DNA of 64,000 nt from Oscarella lobularis (Eukaryota; Porifera; Homoscleromorpha; Homosclerophorida; Oscarellidae). Location of the stretch: positions 3,399,733 through 3,463,732 of the forward strand of contig NC_089175.1 of NCBI RefSeq assembly GCF_947507565.1, given 5' to 3'. Below, in pieces: positions 44,171 through 54,649 of this stretch (positions are counted from its first letter, which is position 1; every line of letters begins with the position of its first letter). A model generated the notes under the pieces. It did not search any database, was not told where the DNA came from, and saw nothing but the letters and a program-made list of their open reading frames with translations. The position numbers and the translations under genes were made by a program.

Positions 44171-44753
44171 ATGAAAGTCTCCATCATCTTCGTTGCCCTG
44201 TTTCTCTTCCTTTCTTTTGCTCCCCCAGATGTTTCAGGATGGCTGATCCGTCGGAGTAGGCCTCCTACAAGTAAGTAACTACTTTATGTAGTCTACAAAC
44301 GCGCCAACTCAATCGTCTCTAGGGCGCACCAAGTCCAAGGATACGTGGACAGTAAGCACAAAAAGCCTTTTGTCTTGGGAGTCACGCCGTCGGAGAGAAA
44401 TCTCTGCCGAAGCTACCGACGACTCGGAAGTCGCAAAAGAACGGAGCAAACGAATCTGCAGCGCGGGCTACGGCATTAGACACGCGGCGATTTATTACAG
44501 AAGAAACCTTTACGACTTCACGACGACAAGTCGTCCGCGAAAGAATGAGGAATCATGGAGTCAGTATAGAAAAGCTTCTTCCTGGTTGAGATTGGATACG
44601 TCAGGAACGAGTTACTGCACGGTGGAGGAAGTAGACAATTTCAATGCCAACTATCCTCAGTATCCTAAAAGGAGGTACAACTTTTGCTGGTACAATTGTC
44701 AAACCTACGTCAATGCCCTGAAAAAGTTTTTGAAAAGCTGCAGTTGTAAATGA
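44171..44753 (+). CDS. Secreted NC-box protein G (176 aa, two exons)
   Basis: Exons 44,171-44,270 and 44,323-44,753 with a 52-nt GTAAGT...CTCTAG intron in phase 1. Exon 1 is the signal peptide (IIFVALFLFLSFAPPDVSG) plus a short basic stretch. Exon 2 carries an Arg/Glu/Ser-rich propeptide, a furin-like KERSKR site, and a mature domain of about 100 residues: ICSAGYGIRHAAIYYRR, LYDFTTTS, GTSYCTVEEVDNFNANYP, FCWYNCQTYVNALKKFLKSC and terminal CSCK. His and NC residues expected of a permuted papain-like site are present. A 6-base deletion relative to copy F removes a propeptide Cys. It lies 316 bases upstream of the sulfatase, same strand, as in block C copy 1. Confidence 0.8.
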
Positions 44754-45069
44754 TGCACAAAAGTGTGAGCACTGTTTTTTTCTGACAAGCTGCTGTGCAT
44801 GCATAACGACTAATACTTAAGCAGAATTTTTGGCAATGTTGCTAAATAGCATCTACATTTGTGATTGCAATTTCCTCAATATTCTGATAAGCATCAATAG
44901 TCACTAGCTACGGAATTAGGACTGTGGCTCTTCTCTCTCGACAGTGGAGGATATATTAGAGAAACTCACGTCACGTTTGATCTCCGTACCAATAGACGAT
45001 AGACTTGAGATTCGTTGTGCTCATTCCTCACGCGACGGAGCACGTGAACTTGGAGAGTACACCTACTTC

Positions 45070-46713
45070 ATGAATCGTTACTTCGCTTCCCTACTTCTCC
45101 TTATCTCGTACGCCCATCCGACAATCCCCGCGACGACGAAACCTAACGTCGTCTTCGTCATCTGCGATTCGATGGACGGTCGAGTCATCGACCCCACGTC
45201 ACCCGTCTCGCGCGCCGTCGCGACGCCCAACATCGACGCGCTCGCCGCGTCGGGCGTCAATTTCATCAACAACTACTGCCCGAGCCCCCAGTGCGTGCCG
45301 AGTCGCTCGGCAATGTTCGCCGGACGCTACGTCCATCGACTCAAAACGTGGAACAACGCCCAAGGCCTCTGCGTCGACTGGAGCCCGACCGACCCGGCGC
45401 ACTGCGTCAACCAGGGAAACAATTCCCATTGGCAAACGTTCGACTATCAATTCGAAAAGGTCGACTACGACGTTCGCCTCTACGGAAAGATCGACGTCGG
45501 CGGCGGCATCGGCGGCGGATTTCACGGCGGCGGAGCGGGAACGACGCCCGCCGGTCTATCGGCGTGGACTCGAGCGGCGAACATAACCCATCCGGAAAAG
45601 GAGGACCCGCGCGACATCGTCAACGACAAGGTAAAGGAGCCGTTCGAAACGGACGCTCGAACGATCGATAAATGCGTCGAGTGGTTGCGCGCGAACGCGA
45701 GCGCGTCGACGCGGCCGTTTTTTCTCTACTGCGGCATCAATATACCCCATCCGCCCTATTTCACAAACGACACGTGGCTGGCGATGGTCAACGAATCGGC
45801 GGTCACCGTACCCACGTGGCTACCCTACGAGAAAATGCATCCCGCCGATCAATACGAAGCGGCGTCGAAAGCGCTTCACTACGAAGACATGAAAGCGTTT
45901 ACGAAAGCCGACATATTGAAAGTGCGACGCTCCTATTACGCCATGTGCGCGCAAACGGATCACTATCTCGGTCGCGTCGTCGCGACGCTCGACGCGATCG
46001 GACGACGCGACGACACGTACGTCGTCTTCACGTCCGATCACGGCGAGGGAAATATGGAGCACATGCAGACGTGGAAGAATAGCATGTACGAGGCGAATAA
46101 TCGCGTGCCGCTCGTCGTCAGCGGACCGGGCGTGAAGAAGGGACACGTGGTCGCCAACGTGACGTCAAATCTCGATCTGTATCCGACTATGATGGAGTGG
46201 GCGAGACTCGACGTTTCGAAGGATGTCAAACTCGACGGGAATTCGTTATCAACGTTTTTATTTGACAATCGGAGCCGGATGACGTCGTCAACGCGACCTG
46301 ATTTCGTTTTTGGTGAGTATCACTCGAATATGGCCAATACGGGGCATTTTATGATTCGGAAGGGAAACTATAAGTATATCGCGTTTGGAACGACGTCGCC
46401 GTATGAGAACTATAAAGCGCAGCTTTTTAATTTGGCTACGGATCCGGAGGAGATTGACGATGTTGCCGTGAGAGCGCCTGACGTTGCGACGGAGATGGAG
46501 AAGCTGATGAGAAGCGTTGTAGATGCTCAGGCTGTGGATAAGGAGTGCAAGGAGCAGGACAAGGTTCGTTTCAATATGTGGTTTCAAGGGCATAAGAGTG
46601 ACTGGGTTAAGACGCTTGGTATGACGGTTTACTCCAATTCGCGAACTGAAGCGTTTGGGAATGAAGAGGATTTGGAGAAAATGGCCCTATGGATAAACAG
46701 AACAAAAAATTGA
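45070..46713 (+). CDS. Arylsulfatase K-like sulfatase (547 aa, intact, intronless)
   Basis: A short signal peptide (YFASLLLLISYAHPTIPA) precedes the sulfatase domain KPNVVFVICDSMDGRV. Cys75 in CVPSRSAMFAGR is the residue converted to formylglycine. Other hallmarks: GKIDVGGG, FFLYCGINIPHP, the EKMHPADQYEA and RRSYYAMCAQTDHYLG segments typical of ARSK, TSDHGEGNMEH with metal/sulfate ligands, SMYEANNRVPLVVSGPGV and NLDLYPTMMEWA. Length matches ARSK (about 530). Human ARSK is a lysosomal 2-O-glucuronate sulfatase acting on heparan, chondroitin and dermatan sulfate; a similar lysosomal or secreted role is inferred. The frame stays open 42 codons upstream of this ATG, but the signal peptide fixes the start. 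No introns, unlike HPNST genes, so it may derive from a retrocopy. Confidence 0.92.
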   Translation: MNRYFASLLLLISYAHPTIPATTKPNVVFVICDSMDGRVIDPTSPVSRAVATPNIDALAASGVNFINNYCPSPQCVPSRSAMFAGRYVHRLKTWNNAQGLCVDWSPTDPAHCVNQGNNSHWQTFDYQFEKVDYDVRLYGKIDVGGGIGGGFHGGGAGTTPAGLSAWTRAANITHPEKEDPRDIVNDKVKEPFETDARTIDKCVEWLRANASASTRPFFLYCGINIPHPPYFTNDTWLAMVNESAVTVPTWLPYEKMHPADQYEAASKALHYEDMKAFTKADILKVRRSYYAMCAQTDHYLGRVVATLDAIGRRDDTYVVFTSDHGEGNMEHMQTWKNSMYEANNRVPLVVSGPGVKKGHVVANVTSNLDLYPTMMEWARLDVSKDVKLDGNSLSTFLFDNRSRMTSSTRPDFVFGEYHSNMANTGHFMIRKGNYKYIAFGTTSPYENYKAQLFNLATDPEEIDDVAVRAPDVATEMEKLMRSVVDAQAVDKECKEQDKVRFNMWFQGHKSDWVKTLGMTVYSNSRTEAFGNEEDLEKMALWINRTKN

Positions 46714-47079
46714 TTAAATAATTATAGACGTTTTTTATGAGGAAGAAAAGTGTGGGCATTTCTGATCTATTTTCTAAGGCTTCTTTCTTTGAATGTCTCT
46801 AAAATGTAGCCACGAGATTGGATACAGGGACGCGGCGAAGCTTCGATTCGAATATCTCTTCTATTTCATGGATTCTAGGCTCAACTCGATGCTTATGCGT
46901 CACTGACGGCTTCTTTGCAGTAGTATTTTGCTTTGAAGACAGAGCTAAGGGAGGGGATCGACGTCTTTCTTCGGTGGGAAGACAGCGAAGGGCAGAAGGT
47001 CGACTCTACTACCGCGACGAGCTTCCCCAAAGGGTTTCGCTTCACTCTTACTAGCCACATCGCTTTGCAGTCTTTGTTC

Positions 47080-47310
47080 GTACTCACCTGAGTGACATTG
47101 GAGCGAATTGAATGAAGTTATGCTTCGAAATGACGGCTTCTCCCCATTGGAGCCCCGATTTTCTGAAAACTTGCTAAACGCGGTCCTTCTTATACGTTCA
47201 ACTTGCTACGTTAGTTGCTTCGTCGAAGAAACTTTTCTCACGATCGGAAAAAGTCAATAAAATTTAACACGTGACACGTTGATATGGGCGACGAGTCAAG
47301 TCCCGTACGT
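47080..47310 (+). repeat. Dispersed flank repeat, copy 9
   Basis: Follows the intact sulfatase and is continued by an open stretch (about 47,300-47,434) reading VPYVFKRATIF ... ENLVNAIGKGPRDWAYLWAS ... stop at the very end of block C. That stretch looks protein-like but no family is recognised. Confidence 0.55.
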
Positions 47311-47440
47311 CTTTAAGCGCGCGACGATTTTCGCACAGTCGATGGAAAACTTAGTGAATGCAATAGGAAAGGGGCCTAGGGACTGGGCGTACTTGTGGGC
47401 ATCTCACGGAAACGAGACAGCCGATTACATGTAAGGAAGG

Positions 47441-48660
47441 CATCAGTGAAAAAAGAATCATAAGTAAATCTAACACGTGATATGAACTCTATATAATCTG
47501 CTAGTTTCTAACGTGAGCACACGCGTCCTTCTCATTAATTACTTGGGCGGTTTTCCTTGGTCGCCGAGGTGTCAGTATCCGGGTTACTCTGAGAGAAGTG
47601 TCTCTTTGTCTTCTCTGCACACACTGAAGGAACTTCAACGGAGCCCCAGGTCGCCGCACGCTCGTCTCGACGACTTGAAATCGACTTCGCCCTGCTGCGA
47701 GGCGCGCATGCAGCCCAGCACGTAGGCGCCAATTGCTAAGTGAAGTCTAACGCACACCGTTAGACGCGGTTGATATTCGTAACGGGCGGGAAATGTGACG
47801 CGCGCGCGCGTTCGCCCGGCGGTAGAGGCGCGCGATCCGGGTAGAGAGGGCATTCGGTCGCTAGACTGCGCGCGGGATAGGTGCTTTTACGTAGGAATAC
47901 CAAGCGCACTATAAATCGTACGTTTCCCGTTCATCGTCGCGTTTTCGCGTCCGTCTCCACGCGTAAAGCGACGTAGAACGTCGAAGCAATCCGCGCGTGG
48001 CTGTATCTACTCTCCAACTACGTTTTGATTGCGACGCGCGGCGACGTGAAACGGACGTCACACCTCGCGTATCCACTCGCATCTAGGCGATCCTCATCGC
48101 GTGCACTCGCATTTCGTTTCATTTCATTTCCTTCTTCCTTTTTCTCTAGCGTGGCGAAGTTCGACGACGAAAGAAAGAACAAGAATGCCACGTGGCCAGC
48201 GCGACGACCAGGTTCCCCCATTGGGGCCCCGTGTGGTGTAGGCGTGCACTTAGGGAGCGGGCTTCATATGACGTACGCGGCGCGAAATGTCTGCAAAGCC
48301 ACTGCCCTCGCTCGTGAGCATAGAAAATTTCCAGCAGTGTAACCCTAGGTCTGATCAAATGGAGGGCGGGTTGGGGTTCACGAGTGAGAGCTGGTGGTTA
48401 TTGCAGCACATGGAGCCCAATTGTGTACGTTGAAGGGGGTGTAGCGGGACGACAGTCGCATTGGCGTAAAAAATGGCAATATCTCCCTTCCCCGATCCGT
48501 GCTTGGTTTGCATCATCGCCATGGCGACTACGTTAGTTTGCACGGGTCCTCTCCCTTTGCATTAGGGTTTAGTTGGCGGCTGCTAGTAGGGTAGGACGGT
48601 TTTTGTAGTAGGCTTGTAGCTCCTTTCCTCATCACGTGCTTAGCTAGCAGCCGCCACGTG
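47441..48660. other. Gene-poor region, possible promoter/first exon
   Basis: CpG-rich sequence with short frames on both strands (for example minus 47,853-47,635) and a pyrimidine tract CCTTCTTCCTTTTTCTCTAG (48,131-48,150) that looks like an acceptor, followed by GTGGCGAAGTTCGACGAC. I recognise no protein. Confidence 0.35.
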
Positions 48661-48779
48661 CTTTAGACCATTTTACAATGGATTTATCAGGTAATCTAGG
48701 TTGATTAGCATATAGGAATATTTCAGGTCAATGTATTTATAAGGTAATCTAGGTTTTATCACGTGCCTGCTTTTCTTAT

Positions 48780-49030
48780 TTAGGGTACTCTTGGTAGGTT
48801 TTTATTTTCTACAGGTTTTTATTTTTTCTACAGGTCTTTATTTACAGTGTTAATTATTTTTCCACAGTGTTTTTTCACAGGTTTTTTATTTACAGGATTT
48901 ATTTTTTCCACAGGGTTTTTTACAAGTTTTTATTTTTCTACACGTTTTTATTTGCAGGTTTCAACTTTTATATTTATTTCGCAGGTTTTCATTTTATTGT
49001 TTATTTAATAATTTCCTTTTTTTTCTTTTT
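48780..49030. repeat. T-rich degenerate tandem repeat
   Basis: Irregular 15-25 base units built on (C)TACAGGTTTTTATTTT. No coding potential. Confidence 0.7.
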
Positions 49031-49213
49031 TTAGAGAATGATTAATTAGGAGTTCAAATTTGAGATGCAACGTCAATTGAAAAGGTAAACGATTTCAATC
49101 ATTGTATCATTTCTTTCTACTGAAGCAATATTGCAGGCAAAATCAAGAAATATCTCAAGAATAAGAGAAGAAAATATTATTTTTTTACATGTTTAGTGCA
49201 CGATAGTTGCGTA

Positions 49214-49382
49214 CCGTATTTACTCTAATAAAAGCCGCCTTCTAATAAACGCCGCTCTATGAACAACTTTCCTACAGACCCTCGCTAAAGCGCTTAATTA
49301 AGACCGTGAAAGAATAGACTTTGGTTTTGAAATGCAATCCCGAAACGTATTGACGCCGCGGCTTTTATTAGAGTAAATACGG
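49214..49382. mobile_element. 169-bp MITE with TA target duplication
   Basis: Ends are CCGTATTTACTCTAATAAAA and its complement, flanked by TA at 49,212-49,213 and 49,383-49,384. The paralogous unit at about 52,363-52,378 reads GATAGTTGCGTAGTTGCATG with a single TA, the empty site. No ORF. TA target and long TIRs fit Tc1/mariner-like or related non-autonomous elements. Confidence 0.9.
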
Positions 49383-50453
49383 TAGTTGCATGCGTTTTTT
49401 CAGGTAATCTAGTTAGAGACTCGTCTATGAACGCGCGCGCGTCTTCTGTTGCCGTTTCGCGAGCGCGTGTCGTGACGAGACCGTACGTGCGTTTGCTCGC
49501 TTTTCGTTCGAACGTGAATCCCCAAAGTCACCTTGCCTACGTTCTCATTTGCTCGGGTTTGTTCTAATAATAATCCTACACCGCAGAAATTCTTTTTATT
49601 CCGTTACACAACCGCCATTCAAACTGAAGCAACTTGGAAATAGTCAGGACTCAAGAAATTAATTTTTCTCTGTAGCATACTCCCTCTCGTTTCGTAGAGC
49701 TTCAATTCTGGCTTGACGGATCGTCTCATCCAAAGACAAAGAGTAAAGAAATCCCGCCCACTTCCGGCTTGTGTAGACCTTATACTGTATACCTATTGCC
49801 ACACGCAGCCTCACAAATCCAAAAGCAATAGTCATTGATGAGATCAACGAATGTAAAAGGGGATTAATGTACGAAGCGTGGAAAAAAGTTACAGCCAAGA
49901 GAGGTTCCAACGGGTGTAGCTAGAGCGCGCCGGATCCTATTAATTAACACCTGGCTCATTCTGTGCATATTCATGCACGTAGAACAAAATTGGCACGACA
50001 CAACGGCGTTTATTCATTCAGTGATTCATTCATTCCTCTACTATTTTTGACCGCGAGTTTTATTAGCGCGACTAGTTCTGGTACGTTTCCTAAGCATTGC
50101 ATAGTTATAGCGAGTCCTATGTACATAGCGAACTAATTGAATTAAGCGTTGAGAAAAGGCGATAAAGATGTGCAGATTCGTTTGTTTTATCTATTAATTG
50201 GCTTCTTTCACGCGGAAGTAATTTCGGAGAACGGTACAGGAGTCCACGATTTTCATATATGTATGTTCTTAGTATCCCACTACTCGCTGGGGCCTTGCCG
50301 CCTTCTTCAGGTCAAAAGTAAGACAAAGAATTTTGTACATACGAATAGATGAAGATATACGGCAAACGTGGCCTTCATACTGTAACTGACTAACTGACGA
50401 AGGGCTAAGGACATCCGGGAGCTGATGACGTCCCTCGTAGCAACCACGAACCC

Positions 50454-50462
50454 TATATAAAT
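50454..50462 (+). promoter_or_regulatory. TATA box, array gene 1
   Basis: TATATAAAT, 70 bases before the ATG; preceded by CTCGTAGCAACCACGAACCC, a block also seen in other units. Confidence 0.7.
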
Positions 50463-50523
50463 GCCAGTGCCCGCCACTTCCCTCACATCGCGCTCTATCG
50501 GCTTCTACGGGCAGAAGTCAGAA

Positions 50524-51501
50524 ATGACGTCGTCCTTTTTGCTGGTGGTCATTGTTTCAAGTTCCTCGCTTGGATCTGCATCAGCTGAGTGTACAGGAGG
50601 CAATTCCGTTTTATCTGTTCCGTCATCGGGGCCCACTGTGTGTCTTCCACTTGACGACTACGTTCAACTTCAAAAAGACGCATCCAACGACGGAGAATCG
50701 GTGAGTTATTACCGTCGTTTGATACGACTAAAAGAAGTTTAAGTCCATGCACGATCAGACGGACGCTCCTCCTCCAACATCCGCCGTTTCCGCATCAACT
50801 CCGAGCCAGGTAAACATTTCCTATGATCAACATTTTCTATGATTGACACACGACAGAGCGTTTCGAGTTCGGCGCTGCTACTCTATCGCTACATGTCTCC
50901 TCTTTGGCTACAAACTCACGCCAATTTTACGGAGACACCATCTTCGGTGTCAGCACAAGATATCGAATTTGGTACTGGATCAACGACCTACAGTGTATTG
51001 TTTAAAGTAAGTAGCTAATTTATACATGCGATAGACAGGCATTTTGATACTATACGTGTGTCAAAGGTGAAATTGATTGAAGCTGGAGTTCTAAATGACG
51101 ATCAAGCCTACTCCATTCAGATTGGCTTTTTCTTAGCGGATCCCGGCAACAGTGATCCGCGTCTTCAAATCTGCGACGGCAATTACTGCGCGGGTTTTTG
51201 GTATCTTGATCCAAACTTTGCTTATACTTCCTTCGGCATTGATTCAGTTAGCACATGTAGCAGCGAACGTAGTAGTAGCTCTATCAATGCACCGCAATCA
51301 ACAACTAACTGGAACATTCGCCTTGAAATTCATCCGAATTCTACGTCAGGAATTACGTACGTTAGCACAAAGTCATTGACACATGAGTACAGTCAAACAT
51401 TGAAGCCGAGTCAAGGTCTTCACTTCAAAGCGTGCAGAAACAACATAGGCGAAACGTATCAATTTCATCTGTTCGAGCTTGCTATGTATTCAAACAAATA
51501 A
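50524..51501 (+). CDS. Secreted HPNST-family protein, array gene 1 (270 aa)
   Basis: Exons 50,524-50,700, 50,759-50,809, 50,857-51,006 and 51,067-51,501, introns 58, 47 and 60 nt, all phase 0. Signal peptide SSFLLVVIVSSSSLGSASA, then ECTGGNSVLSVPSSGPTVCL. The linker is longer than in the inverted-repeat copies (17 residues, TDAPPPTSAVSASTPSQ), a mark of the array subfamily. Domain: YRYMSPLWLQTHANFTETPS, KLIEAGVLNDDQAYSIQIGF, LQICDGNYCAGFWYLDPN, IRLEIHPNSTSGITYVSTKS, LKPSQGLHFKACR, ending FHLFELAMYSNK. Two invariant N-glycosylation sequons (NFT, NST). Confidence 0.88.
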
Positions 51502-52551
51502 AGGCTTCAATTCAATGCCGTTTTTCCCGTTCCTTTTGGATATTAATGAAGGAGGAAATCGCCATGGTGTACGAATTTCTGTTTAGCTATTGATTATTAG
51601 TCGACGTGCATGGTTTTATAGCCTCAGTATCTTGCGAATTTATTCTGTGATTGAAAATAAGAAGTTTATTTGAAAAACTCGTCAAGTCATGAAATACCTT
51701 GAAGGCAGATGAATGAGGCATCAGCTCCCCGTACTATTATAGGGTTTTCCTGCTCTTTACGGATGCTTTCATCGATCCTCGCCTATCTCTTCCAGTACTC
51801 TAATGTCTACTAGAGCGATTGAACTCAGGAAATGGAGCGAGGGATTAGTGTACGAAGCGTCGAAGGTACAACAATCTCGACGGATTCATTTAGAACAAAT
51901 CCCGTATGTCGTCAGAAGGAATGGCGTTTGTCGATGTTTGCGGAGAACGCGGATCGCTTTCACCGTTCGTCCACTAGCGATTCCAGTGCACTGATGTCTT
52001 TTTGCCATTTCTGCGCTGTTTCCTATCCCTCAACGCCGTCACTCTCGAAAAAACGCCGAAGATATCTTCCAAGACCAAGAGTCTTAAGGTCAAAGTCACA
52101 TTCCCTACGTCATCATTCACTCGGGTGCGCTCTATCGCACCTATTCTTCCAAAACGATCCTTCTACCCTACAAGAACCCTTTTATTCTGTCCCCCCAGCC
52201 TCCATTGTCCCCGTTAATTCAGCCTTATAAATCGCTTTGACCGCTCTTCTACGAACTATTCCAGTACTCTGATGTCTACTTAAGCGATTAAAATTAAGAA
52301 ATGGGGCTAGGGATCGACGTACGAGGCGTGGAACGTATGACAAAGTCCTTTTTTTGCATGATAGTTGCGTAGTTGCATGCTTTTTTCAGTAATCTATTAG
52401 TTAGCGACTCGTCTATGAACGCGCGCGCGTCTTCTGTTTCCGTTTCGCAAGCGCGTGTCGTGACGAGACCGTACGCGCGTTTGCTCGCCTTTCGTTCGAA
52501 CGTGAATCTCCAAAGTCACCTTGCCTACGTTCCCATTTGCCCGGGTTTGTT

Positions 52552-52625
52552 TAGGCTCGTATCCAGCCTGTTATCCGGGCGGCTCTTACTACGTGAGCCT
52601 GGATAACAGGCTGGATACGAGCCTA
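52552..52625. mobile_element. 74-bp hairpin element with 9-bp target duplication
   Basis: TAGGCTCGTATCCAGCCTG and its complement form TIRs of about 25 bases around a 24-base loop. GGGTTTGTT is duplicated on both sides (52,543-52,551 and 52,626-52,634); the paralogous unit near 49,553 has a single GGGTTTGTT. A 9-bp duplication is typical of Mutator-like elements. Confidence 0.9.
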
Positions 52626-53592
52626 GGGTTTGTTCTAATCTTCCAAAATAATCCTACACCGCGAAACTCCTTTTTATTCCGTTCCACAACCGCCATTCGA
52701 TCTGAAGCCACTTGGAAATACTCAGGACTCAAGAAATTGAATTTTCACGCTCTCTAGCAGACTCTCTCTCGCTTCGTAGAGATGATTTAGCTTCAATTCT
52801 GGCTTGACAGGATCGTCTCATCCAAAGACCATGAGAAAAAGAAATCCCGCCCACTTCCGGCTTGTGCAGACCTTATTATGTGTAGCAATCCTATTGCCAC
52901 ACGCAGCGTCACAAATCCAAAAGTAATAGTCATCGATGAGATCAACGAATGTAAAAAGGGATTGATGTACGAAGTGTGGAAAAAGGTACTGTACAGCCAA
53001 GGGAGGTTCCAATGGGTGGAGCTAGAGCGCGGCGGATCATATATTATTAGACACACCTGGCTCATTCCGTGCGTATACATGCATGTAGGACAAAATTGGA
53101 ACGACACAACGGCGTTTATTCATTCAGTTATTCATTCATTTCTTTACTATATTTGACCGCGAGTGTTATTAGCGCGATACAGGTGCCCAGCTGCCTCTTC
53201 AACTAATTCTGGTACGTTTCCTAAGCATTGCATAGTTATGATGAGTCCTATCATGGTCCTATGTACATAGCGAACTAATTGCATTAGGCGTTGGATAAAG
53301 ATGTGCATATTCGTTTCATTTTATACCACTTGGCTTCTTTCACGCGGAAGTAATTTCGGAGAACAGTACAGGAGACAACGATTTTCATACAGTACGTATG
53401 TATGTTCTTAGTATCCCACTAATCGCTGGGGCTTTGCCGCCTTCTTCAGGTCAAAAGTAAGACAAAGAATTTTGTACATACGAATAGATGAAGATATACG
53501 GCAAACGTGGCCTTCATACTGTAACTGACTAACTGACGAAGGGCTAAGGACATCCGGGAGCTGATGACGTCTCTCGTAGCAACCACGAACCC

Positions 53593-53600
53593 TATATAAA
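53593..53600 (+). promoter_or_regulatory. TATA box, array gene 2
   Basis: TATATAAA, 71 bases before the ATG. Confidence 0.65.
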
Positions 53601-53663
53601 TGTCAGTGCCCGCCACTTCTCTCACATCGCGCTCTATCGGCTTCTACGGGCAGAAGTCAGAAA

Positions 53664-54649
53664 ATGACGTCGTCCTTTTTGCTGGTGGTCATTGTTTCAA
53701 GTTCCTCGCTTGGATCTGCATCAGCTGAGTGTACAGGAGGCAATTCCGTTTTATCTGTTCCGTCATCGGGGCCCACTGTGTGTCTTCCAATTGACGACTA
53801 CATTCGACTTCAAAAAGACGCATCCAGCGAAGGAGAATCGGTGAGTTATTACCGTCGTTTGATACGACAAAAGGAAGTCTAAGTCCATGCACGTTCAGAC
53901 GGACGCTCCTCCTCCAACATCTGCCGTTTCCGCATCAGCTCCGAGCCAGGTAAACATCCACATTAGAAGATTCACTCTTTTCCTATGATCGACACACACG
54001 ACAGAGCGTTTCGAGTTCGGCGCTACTACTCTATCGCTACATGTCTCCTCTTTGGCTACAAACTCACGCCAATTTTACGGAGACGCCGTCTTCGGTGTCC
54101 GCGCAAAATATCGAATTTGGTAGTGGACCAACGGACCACGGTGTATTGTTTAAAGTAAGTAGCTAATTTACACATGCGATAGATTGGCATTTTGATACTA
54201 TGCTGTGTCAAAGGTCAAATTGATTGAAGCTGGAATTCTAAATGACGATCGAGCCTACTCCATTCAGATTGGCTTTCTTTACGTTTCCAGGCGACAGTCA
54301 TCCGCGTCTTCAAATCTGCGACGGCAATAACTGCGTTGGTTTTCTTTACCAAGATCCAAACCATGTTTATGCTCACGCCGGAATTGATTCAGTTAGCACA
54401 TGTAGCAGCACAGTTAGTAGTAGCCCTGTTACTTTACCACAATCATCTACAACTAACTGGAACATTCGCCTTGAAATTCATCCGAATTCTACCTCAGGAA
54501 TTACGTACGTTAGCACAACTTCATTGACATATGAGTTCAGTCAAAAATTGAAGCCGAGTCGAGGTCTTCACTTCAAAGTGTGCAGAGGCAACACAGGCGA
54601 AACATTTCAATTTCATCTGTTCCAGCTGGCTGTGTATTCTAACAAATAA
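53664..54649 (+). pseudogene. HPNST-family array gene 2, 2-base deletion in exon 4
   Basis: Exons 53,664-53,840, 53,899-53,949 and 54,005-54,154 are intact. Exon 4 (from 54,214) loses two Ts in the T-run encoding GFFF (about 54,270), so the frame of the first 20 codons runs to a stop, while the remainder (54,242-54,649) is open in another frame to the normal stop. In the ICD region SDP is SHP. No other damage, so the lesion is young or an artefact of sequencing. Confidence 0.8.

Larger units (their letters stand above)
44030..47440 (+). repeat. Block C, second copy (direct duplicate of 28,187-31,565)
   Basis: Begins GTGCCACCAACAAGAATAG about 17 bases after arm A' homology ends, and ends TTACATGTAAGGAAG. 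Carries the intact NC-box gene G and the intact sulfatase. Confidence 0.9.

Noticed and set aside
44944-45069. Upstream extension of the sulfatase reading frame by 42 codons
   Set aside because: No ATG at the frame start and the ATG at 45,070 directly precedes a normal signal peptide; the same 5' leader is interrupted by an insertion in the dead copy.
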